Origin: Rossellomorea vietnamensis
Lineage (GTDB): Bacteria; Bacillota; Bacilli; Bacillales; Bacillaceae_B
Direction of reading: 5' to 3'
Assembly (NCBI RefSeq): GCF_001305855.1
Contig: NZ_LIXZ01000006.1
Span: 1 to 64,000 of the forward strand
Length of the DNA stretch: 64,000 nt
In this document: positions 35,100 to 44,638 of the stretch, piece by piece
Position numbering within the stretch: the first letter of the stretch is position 1
Layout: each line of letters opens with the position of its first letter
Made by a program: the position numbers and the translations under genes
Notes under the pieces: generated by a model
Told to the model about the DNA's origin: nothing
What the model saw: only the letters and a program-made list of their open reading frames with translations
Databases searched by the model: none

Positions 35100-35136
35100 A
35101 AAGGAAAGGGACAGCTCATCGCTGGTCCCTTTCCGT
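35100..35136 (+). terminator. Hairpin between folD and xseA
   Basis: GGAAAGGGACAGC pairs with GCTGGTCCCTTTCC (one bulge) and lacks a long T-run; it may be a weak terminator or processing site. Confidence 0.45.
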
Positions 35137-35187
35137 ATTCCTGCATAGAAAATCCATTCGATGCAAGGGACAAAGGAGTCAGTGAGC

Positions 35188-36555
35188 ATGGAACTTGATC
35201 AATCACGTTATTTAACGGTACAAGCTCTGACAAAATACATAAAACGTAAATTCGACAGGGACCCGCATTTGTCCAACTTGTTTGTACGAGGCGAAATTTC
35301 CAACTTCAAAAGGCACTCAAGCGGACATATGTACTTTACTCTGAAAGATGAAAGGGCCCGCATATTGTCTGTGATGTTTTCAAGTCATAATCAATCAATG
35401 AAATTCAGGCCGGAAAATGGGATGAATGTATTGATCCGCGGAGATATATCCGTGTATGAGTCAGGCGGCCAATATCAGATCTATGTGAAAGAAATGCAGC
35501 CCGATGGAATCGGTGAGCTTTATTTAGCGTATGAACAGCTGAAGGAGAAGCTAGAGAAAGCTGGTTTCTTTGAGCAGGACCGCAAACGGATGATACCTAA
35601 GTTTCCAAAGCGGATCGCGGTTGTCACCTCGCCGACGGGTGCTGCGATTCGAGACATCATCACAACCATCAAGCGCCGGTATCCCATCGGAGAAATTCTA
35701 GTATATCCAGCTCTGGTACAGGGCGATCAAGCAGCAGGATCGATTGCATGCGCGATGAGGAAAGTGAATGATCACGGTGATATTGACGTGTTGATCATCG
35801 GCCGGGGCGGCGGTTCGATTGAAGAGTTGTGGGCTTTCAATGAAGAAATCGTGGCAAATGCCATCGTCGAGTCAAAGGTTCCCGTCATTTCTGCCGTGGG
35901 ACATGAGACGGACTTTACGATCGCAGATTTTGTGGCGGATCTCAGGGCACCCACGCCGACGGCAGCCGGGGAATTAGCTGTTCCCCATATTGAAGATTTA
36001 TTGGAAAGAATCATGAACCGTAAATTAAGGCTGATTAAATCGTTTAAAACAAAGCTCCAAAGTGAACGAAGCCGCTTAAATGGATTAACCAAATCGTATG
36101 CTTTGAGAAATCCCAGAAACCTCTATCAGCAGAAGATCGAAACTGTCGACCGGCTGACGGATCAGCTGCAAAGAAATATAGGTATGCATGTAAAACAAAA
36201 CCGCGATCGATTATCCGGCCTCCATTCAAGGCTCGAGCGTGTTCACCCATCCCAAATCATCAAGGTGCAGCATGAACGGGTAATATTTATGCAAACAGTG
36301 CTTGAAAAGCAGTTTAAACAAGTGTTGAAAGAAAAGAATCATCGTTTCACATCAGCACTCTCCACCTTACATGCCCTCAGTCCCTTAAAAATCATGGACA
36401 GGGGATACAGTCTCGTTTACCGGGATGAAGGCAAATTGATAAAATCATCTCAGCAAGTAAAAGCAGGCGACCGCTTAGAGATTAATGTCAGAGATGGAAA
36501 AATACATTGTGAAGTTGAATCTGTTGAGGAGCGTGAGCGAAATGGCAAAGTCTAA
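35188..36555 (+). CDS. xseA: Exodeoxyribonuclease VII large subunit
   Basis: A 455-residue catalytic subunit of exonuclease VII, which degrades single-stranded DNA. An N-terminal OB-fold (LFVRGEISNFKRHSSGHMYFTLKDE) is followed by the catalytic domain (VTSPTGAAIRDIITTIKRRYP, IGRGGGSIEELWAFNEE, AVGHETDFTIADFVADLRAPTPTAAGE) and a long coiled coil (about 275-400). ATG 35188 has AAGGAG 12 bases upstream. Overlaps xseB by 14 bases. Confidence 0.95.
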   Translation: MELDQSRYLTVQALTKYIKRKFDRDPHLSNLFVRGEISNFKRHSSGHMYFTLKDERARILSVMFSSHNQSMKFRPENGMNVLIRGDISVYESGGQYQIYVKEMQPDGIGELYLAYEQLKEKLEKAGFFEQDRKRMIPKFPKRIAVVTSPTGAAIRDIITTIKRRYPIGEILVYPALVQGDQAAGSIACAMRKVNDHGDIDVLIIGRGGGSIEELWAFNEEIVANAIVESKVPVISAVGHETDFTIADFVADLRAPTPTAAGELAVPHIEDLLERIMNRKLRLIKSFKTKLQSERSRLNGLTKSYALRNPRNLYQQKIETVDRLTDQLQRNIGMHVKQNRDRLSGLHSRLERVHPSQIIKVQHERVIFMQTVLEKQFKQVLKEKNHRFTSALSTLHALSPLKIMDRGYSLVYRDEGKLIKSSQQVKAGDRLEINVRDGKIHCEVESVEERERNGKV

Positions 36556-36775
36556 AGAAGAACTATCATTTGAAACAGCTATGGATCAGTTGGAAGAGAT
36601 CGTTGAGAAATTGGAAGAAGGGGAAGTTCCCCTCGAGAAGGCACTGGAATTTTATCAAAAGGGGATGGATCTTTCGAAATACTGTCATGATACGTTGCAA
36701 AAAGCAGAAAATCAATTAACCAAAATGATGACGGATGAAGGGGAAAAATCCTTTGATCTCGATGAGGAGGAATAA
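36542..36775 (+). CDS. xseB: Exodeoxyribonuclease VII small subunit
   Basis: A 77-residue helical hairpin protein (ELSFETAMDQLEEIVEKLEEGEVPLEKALEFY) that wraps the XseA coiled coil. The ATG at 36542 lies within the xseA end, preceded by GGAGCG. The stop is 3 bases before the ispA ATG. Confidence 0.94.
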   Translation: MAKSKEELSFETAMDQLEEIVEKLEEGEVPLEKALEFYQKGMDLSKYCHDTLQKAENQLTKMMTDEGEKSFDLDEEE

Positions 36776-36778
36776 TAC

Positions 36779-37669
36779 ATGTATCCTCCCATTACACTGA
36801 AAAAGTTTCAACAGCAACATGGGGAATCAATCACCAATCACATGGTTGAGACCGTCGAACGCCTTGATATCCCCCTTGTATTAAAGGAGGCGATGATTTA
36901 TTCCCTCAAGGCAGGCGGGAAAAGGATACGTCCCATCCTCCTGCTGGCTGCAATAAGAACGTTCAAACAAGATCCGATGCTCGGGCTTAATACGGCGTCT
37001 GCCCTTGAAATGATTCATACATATTCCTTGATCCATGACGACCTTCCTTCCATGGATGATGACGATTTAAGGAGAGGCAAGCCGACCAATCATAAGATGT
37101 TTGGGGAGGCAGCGGCGATTCTGGCCGGCGATGGTCTGCTGACATATAGTTTTCAACTCATTGCAGAAGATAGTGCCTTAACAAATGATCAAAAGGTGAA
37201 GTTGATTGCCCTTCTCGCACGGTGTGCCGGTCCGGAGGGCATGGTCGGCGGTCAGGTTGCCGATATCGAAGGGGAGAATAAGCGGTTAACCGTGCAGGAG
37301 CTTGAAAACATTCATGTTCATAAGACTGGGAAGCTACTCATATTCAGCGTATTGGCCGGGGGAATCATTTCAGGGGTGTCAGAGAATGAACTCGAGCTGC
37401 TTGAACGCTTTTCCTACCATATTGGTCTCGCGTTCCAAATTCAGGATGATATCCTCGATATTGAAGGATCTGAAGAAATGATTGGTAAACCCGTGGGGAG
37501 CGACGAATCGAAGCATAAGAGTACATATCCAAGTATTCTGACGATGGAAGGTGCGAAGGAGAAGCTTCAATTTCATCTGGATGAAGCGCTGACGGCCCTT
37601 ACTAACCTTTCTTTTGATTCCAGCCTGCTGGAAGAAATTGCCCGATTGATCGTTTCCCGGAATCATTGA
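36779..37669 (+). CDS. ispA: Farnesyl diphosphate synthase
   Basis: A 296-residue trans-prenyltransferase that builds farnesyl diphosphate from IPP and DMAPP. First Asp-rich motif DDLPSMDD at residues 87-94 and second DDILD near 227, with GGKRIRP at 47-53. It supplies the precursor for undecaprenyl phosphate, quinones and heptaprenyl lipids. GAGGAGG precedes the ATG. It lies upstream of the OLE RNA and dxs, so isoprenoid genes flank the RNA. Confidence 0.96.
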   Translation: MYPPITLKKFQQQHGESITNHMVETVERLDIPLVLKEAMIYSLKAGGKRIRPILLLAAIRTFKQDPMLGLNTASALEMIHTYSLIHDDLPSMDDDDLRRGKPTNHKMFGEAAAILAGDGLLTYSFQLIAEDSALTNDQKVKLIALLARCAGPEGMVGGQVADIEGENKRLTVQELENIHVHKTGKLLIFSVLAGGIISGVSENELELLERFSYHIGLAFQIQDDILDIEGSEEMIGKPVGSDESKHKSTYPSILTMEGAKEKLQFHLDEALTALTNLSFDSSLLEEIARLIVSRNH

Positions 37670-37681
37670 AACATTCTATAT

Positions 37682-37711
37682 TTGAGCTAGTGTTTTAACA
37701 TATGTTATAAT
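37682..37711 (+). promoter_or_regulatory. Candidate sigma-A promoter of OLE RNA
   Basis: TTGAGC (37682-37687), 18 bases, TATAAT (37706-37711). The expected start, about 37718-37722, lies a few bases before the OLE 5' region. Confidence 0.55.
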
Positions 37712-37728
37712 ACGATTAGAATTAATTT

Positions 37729-38322
37729 TGGGGTGGTGCAGTATTCTAGTCAGTCCACCAATCCTGAAGGTGGGCCTAAAAATCCACTAAAGGGCACATC
37801 GATGAAGTTCCTGGAATTGGCTTGAGGCGCCCAGCTTTGGGTCATATCTGGGAGTAAGGCTTGAGGGCGATCCACAATGGCATGTGGGCGTTGACCCGCG
37901 AGCCGCGGAGGCTTTGTTTCTTATGCTGGCATTAAGCATATGCAATAAGAACAAAGTATGAACCTGCGATGTGATGATTCACTAGCAGCGTAGCCTGCCT
38001 TGAGTGAAGGGTGAGGGGATTATGGTTACAGGGTACACATCAGTTGGCCATTGATATGTGCTTTTTCGCCCATATGAAATCCTCTTTGCAAAAGAGGCTA
38101 AGGATTGCGTTAAGGACTGTTGAGGAAAACTCCTAGACTGTTCATATTCGGACATATAAAGAGGATTATAGTGCGGACTAAGTGGTAATCCAGTCTAGCT
38201 TGTGGTGACGCGGCTAAGTCGGGTTTAATGGGAAACCGCCGGTATGGCAACATCCGGTACCTGATTGGGAAAACCTACTGGACCTAAGCTGCAATTTTTA
38301 CTCTTTATATGACCCCCCAATT
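37729..38322 (+). ncRNA. ole: OLE RNA (ornate, large, extremophilic)
   Basis: A roughly 590-base, GC-richer, gene-free block between ispA and oapA, beginning GGGGTGGTGCAGTATTC and ending near the CCCCCC at 38312-38318. Its place in a folD-xseAB-ispA-OLE-oapA-dxs string is the diagnostic OLE context. Internal pairing is visible, for example CATATAAAGAG (38153-38163) with CTCTTTATATG (38301-38311), closing the 3' domain, and many short hairpins between. No open frame fits. OLE RNA binds the membrane protein OapA and affects growth under cold, ethanol and magnesium stress in Halalkalibacterium halodurans. Boundaries are approximate. Confidence 0.88.
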
Positions 38323-38371
38323 ACATATAACCAAACTATTTACACAGTAGAAACGGTGTGTTTAAACGATA

Positions 38372-39004
38372 ATGAATGAAACAATGAAAAACTCAATAAA
38401 GTGGAGTGTCAGCATTGCCGTTATCACATTTGTGTTAGCGGCTATTTTTTCAGTTACATCCAATATGGTTTTAAATGGAGTCGCATGGTTTACGGGGCTC
38501 ATTGTCGTGTTGATCATCGTCTTCATCGGGATCTTTTTTGATATGCTGGGAATTGCTGCAACGGCGGCTGATGAAACCCCTTTTCATGCCATGGCAGCCA
38601 AAAAGGTATACGGAGCTAAATATTCAATTAAAATTGTACGTAACGCAGATCGGTTCGCGAGCTTCTGTAACGACGTGATCGGTGATATTTCAGGGATCAT
38701 AAGCGGTACGGCATCGGCCATTGTATTGATCCAACTGGCGGTTTCCTTTCACCTTGAAGGCGGGTCCTTGAAGGAGTATATCGTAAGTGTAACCCTGACA
38801 AGCATCATCGCTTCCTTGACAGTCGGAGGCAAAGCGCTTGGAAAAACGTTTGCTATCACCTATTCTAAGGATATAATATTTAGAGTTGGTAAAGTTCTAC
38901 AATTCCTCGAAGATCGATTTCATATCGTTTTGATCAAAGATAAAAAAGACAAAAAAGATAAAAACAAGAAAAAAAGTTTTAAGCGAGAGAAACAAAATAT
39001 TTAG
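38372..39004 (+). CDS. oapA: OLE-associated membrane protein OapA
   Basis: A 210-residue membrane protein with hydrophobic spans at about residues 10-30, 33-55, 112-128 and 135-152, a conserved-looking stretch DMLGIAATAADETPFHAMAAKKVYGAK, and a strongly basic tail (KDKKDKKDKNKKKSFKREKQNI). It is the partner that holds OLE RNA at the membrane. It directly follows the RNA and precedes dxs. The ATG at 38372 has only a weak ribosome binding site; ATG 38384 is an alternative. The lysine tail could add RNA contact (inference). Confidence 0.87.
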   Translation: MNETMKNSIKWSVSIAVITFVLAAIFSVTSNMVLNGVAWFTGLIVVLIIVFIGIFFDMLGIAATAADETPFHAMAAKKVYGAKYSIKIVRNADRFASFCNDVIGDISGIISGTASAIVLIQLAVSFHLEGGSLKEYIVSVTLTSIIASLTVGGKALGKTFAITYSKDIIFRVGKVLQFLEDRFHIVLIKDKKDKKDKNKKKSFKREKQNI

Positions 39005-39025
39005 TGATGAAAGTGAGTGGACCCC

Positions 39026-40918
39026 ATGGATCTATTATCAATAAAGGAGCCTTCTTTTCTAAAGAGCATGTCGAATGAACAATTGGAAGAGCTCAGCCAA
39101 GAGATTCGCCAATTCTTGATCAAGAATCTGTCCAAAACCGGCGGTCATATTGGTCCTAACTTAGGGGTGGTTGAATTAACCGTTGCCCTTCATAAGCATT
39201 TTTCCAGTCCAAAAGATAAAATCCTTTGGGATGTAGGTCACCAATCGTATGTTCATAAGATTTTAACCGGCAGGGCCTGTCAGTTTGATACCCTCCGTCA
39301 GTATAAGGGATTATGCGGTTTTCCAAAACGGAATGAAAGTGAGCATGATGTTTGGGAAACCGGTCACAGTTCTACTTCATTATCGGCAGCCATGGGTATG
39401 GCGATTGCGAGAGACGTTAAAAAGGAAGATTCATTCATTATCCCGGTGATCGGCGATGGTGCCTTGACGGGCGGAATGGCACTTGAAGCACTGAATCACA
39501 TCGGTCATGAAAAGAAAGACATGATCGTTGTACTGAATGACAATGAAATGTCCATCGCTCCAAATGTAGGGGCCCTTCACAATGTACTTGGCCGATTGCG
39601 TACAGCCGGGAAATACAACTGGGTGAAGGACGAAATGGAATATATCCTCAAGCGCATCCCCGCTGTCGGCGGCAAATTAGCCAGTACAGCGGAACGCGTA
39701 AAGGACAGCTTAAAGTATTTATTCGTTTCAGGAATGTTCTTTGAGGAGCTGGGGTTTACATATCTTGGACCGATTGATGGACATGATTATAATGATCTCG
39801 CAGATAATATTCAATATGCCAAGAAAACCAAAGGCCCCGTCCTTTTACACGTGATCACGAAAAAAGGAAAAGGGTTTCATCCCGCAGAGTCAGATAAAAA
39901 AGGAACCTGGCATGGCACCGGACCTTACAAGATCGATACCGGGGATCTGATCAAACCTGTGAATGCACCTCCTTCATGGAGTGGACTTGTCAGTGAGACG
40001 GTTCGAAGGGTTGCGCGTGAGGATGAACGGATTGTGGCGATTACCCCGGCAATGCCGGTAGGCTCCAAGCTTCTCGGCTTTGCAGAAGAATTCCCTGATC
40101 GGATGTTCGACGTGGGGATTGCCGAGCAGCATGCCACCACGGTCGCTGCCGGTCTTGCCACTCAGGATATGAAGCCTTTCTTAGCCATTTACTCTACCTT
40201 CCTCCAACGGGCGTACGATCAGGTGGTTCACGATATTTGCCGCCAAAACTTAAACGTCTTCATCGGAATCGACCGGGCAGGATTGGTAGGGGCCGATGGC
40301 GAAACCCATCAAGGTGTATTCGATATCGCCTTTTTGAGACATTTACCGAATATGGTCATCATGATGCCGAAAGATGAGAATGAAGGACAGCACCTTGTCA
40401 ATACGGCACTACAGTATAATGATGGTCCCATCGCTCTCCGTTATCCACGAGGAAACGGGTATGGAGTACCGATGGACGGGGAACTTTCAACGATCCCGAT
40501 TGGAACATGGGAAGTATTGAAACAGGGAACCGATGCAGCAATCCTGACTTTCGGAACGACTATCCCGATGGCCATGGAAGCGGCAGCAGACCTTGAAAAG
40601 CAGGGACTCTCGGTTCGGGTTGTAAACGCTCGTTTCATCAAACCGATGGATGAGAACATGCTGAAAAGGATCCTGGAAGAAGAGATGCCTGTGCTGACGA
40701 TCGAAGAAGCCGTTCTACAAGGCGGTTTCGGAAGCGGTGTTCTTGAATTTGCACAGGAACAAGGTTTCCATGATGCCGTGATCGACCGCATCGGTATTCC
40801 GGATTATTTCATCGAGCATGGAAGCGTGAATGAATTATTGAACGAAATCGGAATGACCAAAGAAAACATAGTGGATCGCATCTTAACGATCACACCAAAA
40901 AAACAAAAAAGGGCTTAA
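39026..40918 (+). CDS. dxs: 1-deoxy-D-xylulose-5-phosphate synthase
   Basis: A 630-residue thiamine-diphosphate enzyme that starts the MEP isoprenoid pathway from pyruvate and glyceraldehyde 3-phosphate. Motifs: [14 protein letters not shown] [27 protein letters not shown]...NDN for ThDP/Mg binding, and [15 protein letters not shown] with the catalytic His. ATG 39026 gives the conserved start [16 protein letters not shown] 39017 is also in frame. The stop overlaps the next ATG (TAATG). Confidence 0.96.
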   Translation: MDLLSIKEPSFLKSMSNEQLEELSQEIRQFLIKNLSKTGGHIGPNLGVVELTVALHKHFSSPKDKILWDVGHQSYVHKILTGRACQFDTLRQYKGLCGFPKRNESEHDVWETGHSSTSLSAAMGMAIARDVKKEDSFIIPVIGDGALTGGMALEALNHIGHEKKDMIVVLNDNEMSIAPNVGALHNVLGRLRTAGKYNWVKDEMEYILKRIPAVGGKLASTAERVKDSLKYLFVSGMFFEELGFTYLGPIDGHDYNDLADNIQYAKKTKGPVLLHVITKKGKGFHPAESDKKGTWHGTGPYKIDTGDLIKPVNAPPSWSGLVSETVRRVAREDERIVAITPAMPVGSKLLGFAEEFPDRMFDVGIAEQHATTVAAGLATQDMKPFLAIYSTFLQRAYDQVVHDICRQNLNVFIGIDRAGLVGADGETHQGVFDIAFLRHLPNMVIMMPKDENEGQHLVNTALQYNDGPIALRYPRGNGYGVPMDGELSTIPIGTWEVLKQGTDAAILTFGTTIPMAMEAAADLEKQGLSVRVVNARFIKPMDENMLKRILEEEMPVLTIEEAVLQGGFGSGVLEFAQEQGFHDAVIDRIGIPDYFIEHGSVNELLNEIGMTKENIVDRILTITPKKQKRA

Positions 40919-41757
40919 TGATGAAAGTAAAAAAACAACGTGTAGACGTACTTCTGGTAGAACGAGGATTAATTGAAACAAGAGAAAAGGCGAAACGGGC
41001 TGTCATGGCGGGCCTTGTCTATTCCAATGAAATGAGACTGGACAAGCCCGGGGAAAAAGTGAATGAAGATATTCCCCTTACGATGAAGGGGAAAGTGATT
41101 CCCTATGTAAGCCGTGGCGGTTTGAAGCTTGAGAAAGCTCTCCAGGTCTTCGATGTGGATGTGGACGGGAAAGTAATGATCGATATCGGTGCTTCCACTG
41201 GCGGATTTACGGATTGTGCCCTTCAAAATGGGGCCAATATGTCCTATGCCCTGGATGTAGGATACAACCAATTAGCCTGGAAGCTAAGACAGGATGAGCG
41301 TGTCGTGGTCATGGAACGGACCAACTTCCGGTACGTGACCCCGGCGGATCTCGAAGGGGAAATGCCAAGCTTTGCCTCCATCGATGTATCTTTCATTTCC
41401 CTTTCATTGATCTTGCCTGTCCTGAAAACCTTATTGGTTCCTGGGGGGGATTGTGTTGCTTTAATCAAGCCGCAATTCGAAGCGGGTAAGGACCAGGTCG
41501 GGAAAAAAGGAATCGTAAGAGATCCTGCCGTGCACAAAATGGTCATCGAAAAAATCATGACATTAGCGATTAAAGAAGGCTATCATATAGCAGGATTATC
41601 TTATTCCCCCATTACAGGAGGGGATGGCAATATAGAATTCCTCATTCATCTGAAATGGTCGGGTGAAGAGGGTGAAGGTGAGTCGCTTCTTACGAACACA
41701 CCGGACGACGTGATCGAGGAAGCGCATAGTCAATTTAAGGCGAAAACACAGCAGTAA
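40918..41757 (+). CDS. yqxC: TlyA-family rRNA methyltransferase (YqxC)
   Basis: A 279-residue protein with an N-terminal S4 RNA-binding domain (RVDVLLVERGLIETREKAKRAVMAGLVY) and an FtsJ-like Rossmann methyltransferase domain with IDIGASTGGFTDCAL for AdoMet. TlyA enzymes methylate ribose in 16S and 23S rRNA; older work called the family hemolysins. The start ATGATG overlaps the dxs stop. Usual neighbour of argR and recN. Confidence 0.92.
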   Translation: MMKVKKQRVDVLLVERGLIETREKAKRAVMAGLVYSNEMRLDKPGEKVNEDIPLTMKGKVIPYVSRGGLKLEKALQVFDVDVDGKVMIDIGASTGGFTDCALQNGANMSYALDVGYNQLAWKLRQDERVVVMERTNFRYVTPADLEGEMPSFASIDVSFISLSLILPVLKTLLVPGGDCVALIKPQFEAGKDQVGKKGIVRDPAVHKMVIEKIMTLAIKEGYHIAGLSYSPITGGDGNIEFLIHLKWSGEEGEGESLLTNTPDDVIEEAHSQFKAKTQQ

Positions 41758-41762
41758 AGATA

Positions 41763-41796
41763 GGGCCACTCTTCTTCGGAGAGTGGCTTTTTTTAT
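41763..41796 (+). terminator. Terminator after yqxC
   Basis: The stem GCCACTCT/GGAGAGTGGC with a short loop is followed by seven Ts. Confidence 0.85.
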
Positions 41797-41852
41797 GGGA
41801 AAGACCGAAGAATGTGTTGGAAGGAATCTCGATAATCTCCTCCAAACATAGT

Positions 41853-42145
41853 AGTCTTATGCTTGTCGCCTCTGCCCAAGCCGCCTCCGCTTTTCATTGT
41901 CCAGCTCCAGGGGCTTGGGGCTCGAGGTCATAACCCAAGTCACCCAAAAAGGCAAAAGAGCGCCTTTTAGGGTGACTCGTCTTATGCTTGTCGCCCCAGA
42001 ACGAGCCCCTTCCGCTTTTCTTTTGTCCAGCTCCGGCGGCTAGTCCCTCGAGGTCATAAGCTAAATCGACCAAAAAGGCCAAGAACGCCTTTCCGGTCGA
42101 TTCATCTTATGCTTGTCGGGCCTGCCCAAGCCGCCTCCGCTTTTC
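41853..42145. repeat. Second array of the hairpin-forming intergenic repeat
   Basis: Two full copies (41896-42019 and 42022-42145) and a 3'-half copy (41853-41894) of the family at 2436-2895. The first pairs AGGGGCT/AGCCCCT, TGGGGC/GCCCCA and AAGTCACCC/GGGTGACT; the second pairs GGCGGCT/AGCCGCC and AAATCGACC/GGTCGATT. The inner AAAAGGC...GCCTTTT hairpin is shared. It sits between the yqxC terminator and argR and does not code for protein. Confidence 0.85.
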
Positions 42146-42239
42146 TTTTTTATTGTACTTCCCAACGAAATAGGCTAACATAAGCGTAGAGGTATATTTA
42201 TACAGGATTTAATCCAATGTAAGAGGTGTATGTTCTATG

Positions 42240-42689
42240 ATGAACAAAGGGCAAAGACATATTAAAATCAGGGAAATCATTACGAATAGAGATGTGGAAA
42301 CGCAGGATGAGCTGGTGGAAAGCCTGAAGAATGCAGGGTTTAATGTGACGCAGGCAACCGTATCCAGGGATATCAAGGAGCTTCATCTTGTAAAGGTTCC
42401 GCTGATGGATGGCAGATACAAATACAGCTTGCCGGCTGATCAGCGCTTTAATCCACTTCAGAAATTGAAGCGTACACTGACGGATGCGTTCGTGAAGGTG
42501 GATCAGGCTGGGCATATGCTGGTGATGAAAACGTTACCCGGTAATGCAAACGCCATTGGGGCTTTAATCGATAATTTGGACTGGGAAGAGATTCTTGGAA
42601 CCATTTGCGGGGATGACACGTGTTTGATCATTTGCCGGACGGAAGAAGAAACGAAAGTCGTTTCAGAACGATTTTTAGATATGCTGTAA
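42240..42689 (+). CDS. argR: Arginine repressor AhrC/ArgR
   Basis: A 149-residue hexameric regulator with an N-terminal winged-helix DNA-binding domain (residues 1-70; [17 protein letters not shown] is the recognition region) and a C-terminal arginine-binding domain ([32 protein letters not shown]). It represses arginine synthesis and activates breakdown. ATG 42240 gives the [14 protein letters not shown] start seen in B. subtilis; an adjacent ATG is at 42237. AAGAGGTG lies upstream. Confidence 0.96.
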   Translation: MNKGQRHIKIREIITNRDVETQDELVESLKNAGFNVTQATVSRDIKELHLVKVPLMDGRYKYSLPADQRFNPLQKLKRTLTDAFVKVDQAGHMLVMKTLPGNANAIGALIDNLDWEEILGTICGDDTCLIICRTEEETKVVSERFLDML

Positions 42690-42802
42690 ACGATTGACTA
42701 CTATCATCGGGCTTTTTATTGCCCTTCATACAAAATCCAATAGGAAGCTTTTCTTTTTCATAATTTTGAGGGGAAAGTTCCTTTTTATTTGAGGTGAATG
42801 TT

Positions 42803-44512
42803 TTGCTACAAGAACTATCAATCAAAAATTTCGCCATTATCGATTCCCTTTCCCTTTCGTTTGAAGAAGGATTGACCGTATTATCAGGTGAGACGGGTGC
42901 AGGTAAGTCGATCATCATCGACGCCATCCATTTGCTCGTTGGCGGCAGAGGATCCTCTGAGTATGTGCGGCATGGGGAGAAGAAGGCTGAAATTGAAGGG
43001 TTATTTATTCTTGATAATGAAACGCATCCCTGCTTTCAGAAAGCGGCAGACTTCGGGATCGACATCGAGGAAGGTATGATCGTCCTTAGAAGGGATATCT
43101 CGAGCACGGGGAAAAGTGTTTGCAGAATTAATGGCAAGCTGGTGACGATCGCCATCATGAGGGAAGTCGGGGCATCCCTTATTGATATCCACGGACAGCA
43201 CGAACATCAGGAACTCATGAATGAAAGCCTTCATCTTTCTTTATTGGATCAATTCGGAGGGAAGGATATCGCATCCGGCTTATCCAGTTATGGACAAGTC
43301 TATAAAGAGTATCTATCCATTTATAAGCAGCTGAAAAGATTGAATGAAAATGAACAGGAGATGGCTCATCGTCTGGATCTCATTCAATTTCAGCTGAAAG
43401 AAATCCAGGATGCGAATCTGCAGCTTAATGAAGATGAAGAGCTGCTGGATGAGAAACGGAAACTGATGAACTTTGAAAGGCTATTTGAAGCGCTTCAGAC
43501 CTCGTATGACAGCATACAAGGGGAAAGAAAAGGGATGGACTGGGCAGGACTCGCCATGAGCCATCTTGAAACCGCTGCCGAAGTCGATTCACAGTATGAA
43601 AAGACGCTTGAATCCGTATCGAATGCGTATTATATTCTTGAAGATGCCGCCCATCAAGTCAGGGGAGGACTGGATCAGCTTGAATTCGAGCCGAATCGTC
43701 TGGACCTGATTGAGGCGAGATTGAATGAAATCAATGGTCTTAAGAGAAAATATGGATCATCGGTGGAAGAGATTCTGACCTATAGCTCCAAGATCGAAGA
43801 AGAAATTGAAACAATCATGAATAAAGATTCCCATGTTGAACAATTACAAAGTAAATTGCAGTCACTTGAAAAAGATTTATCCCTCGAGGCGAAAAATCTT
43901 TCCGATACGAGAAAACTTTGGGCGAAGAAATTGACCGCAAGCATCCATGAACAATTAAAGCAACTGTACATGGATAAGACGAAATTCGAAGTCCGGTTTG
44001 TCAAAAGCGGAGAAAATGAATCCTTCTCTTTTCAACATTTTAAGAAAGACGGTTGGGATACGGTTGAGTTTTATATCTCCACCAATCCTGGAGAGCCGTT
44101 GAAGCCACTGTCGAAGGTGGCTTCAGGCGGTGAACTGTCACGGATCATGCTTGCCCTTAAAACCATTTTTTCAAAGCACCAGGGGATTACATCGATCATT
44201 TTTGATGAGGTTGATACAGGAGTAAGCGGCAGGGTCGCCCAGGCCATCGCTGAAAAGATCTATCAGGTTGCCGTCCATTCGCAAGTGATGTGCATCTCTC
44301 ACTTGCCTCAGGTGGCAGCCATGGCCGATTGCCACTTGTTCATTTCGAAAAAAATGTCAGGTGGCAGGACGAGCACAATAGTGAAACGCCTTCAGGAAAA
44401 AGATAAGATCAGGGAAATTTCCCGTATGATTTCAGGTGTGGAAATAACCGATCTGACTTTGGAACATGCAAAGGAATTACTTCAATTGGCAGGTTCCATT
44501 AAAGAGACATGA
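42803..44512 (+). CDS. recN: DNA repair protein RecN
   Basis: A 569-residue SMC-like ATPase that gathers at double-strand breaks. Walker A GETGAGKS at 29-36, a long coiled coil (about 150-370), the signature motif ASGGELSRIMLALK and Walker B IIFDEVDTGVSG. TTG 42803 is chosen because GAGGTGA is 8 bases upstream and the protein then begins MLQELSIKNFAI; GTG 42794 lies within the ribosome binding site. Terminator follows. Confidence 0.95.
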   Translation: MLQELSIKNFAIIDSLSLSFEEGLTVLSGETGAGKSIIIDAIHLLVGGRGSSEYVRHGEKKAEIEGLFILDNETHPCFQKAADFGIDIEEGMIVLRRDISSTGKSVCRINGKLVTIAIMREVGASLIDIHGQHEHQELMNESLHLSLLDQFGGKDIASGLSSYGQVYKEYLSIYKQLKRLNENEQEMAHRLDLIQFQLKEIQDANLQLNEDEELLDEKRKLMNFERLFEALQTSYDSIQGERKGMDWAGLAMSHLETAAEVDSQYEKTLESVSNAYYILEDAAHQVRGGLDQLEFEPNRLDLIEARLNEINGLKRKYGSSVEEILTYSSKIEEEIETIMNKDSHVEQLQSKLQSLEKDLSLEAKNLSDTRKLWAKKLTASIHEQLKQLYMDKTKFEVRFVKSGENESFSFQHFKKDGWDTVEFYISTNPGEPLKPLSKVASGGELSRIMLALKTIFSKHQGITSIIFDEVDTGVSGRVAQAIAEKIYQVAVHSQVMCISHLPQVAAMADCHLFISKKMSGGRTSTIVKRLQEKDKIREISRMISGVEITDLTLEHAKELLQLAGSIKET

Positions 44513-44546
44513 AAAGCTATCCAATTCGGGTAGCTTTTTTTTCATG
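44511..44546 (+). terminator. recN terminator
   Basis: The stem AAAGCTATCC/GGGTAGCTTT, with a 5-base loop and eight Ts. Confidence 0.85.
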
Positions 44547-44638
44547 ATTACCAGTTATAAATGTAGTCTTTAAAGGCAAAATTAAAACTGTAGCCAATAG
44601 TAAGTGTTTGTGGATTAGAAGCGAGGAGAGTGAATATA

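Noticed and set aside
38332..38371. Protein-coding reading of the OLE interval
   Set aside because: All frames from 37729 to 38322 are short and interrupted, and the block has RNA-like pairing and the expected OLE context.
44546..44638. Sigma-F/G promoter for spoIVB
   Set aside because: No sequence with both elements at correct spacing could be found by eye.
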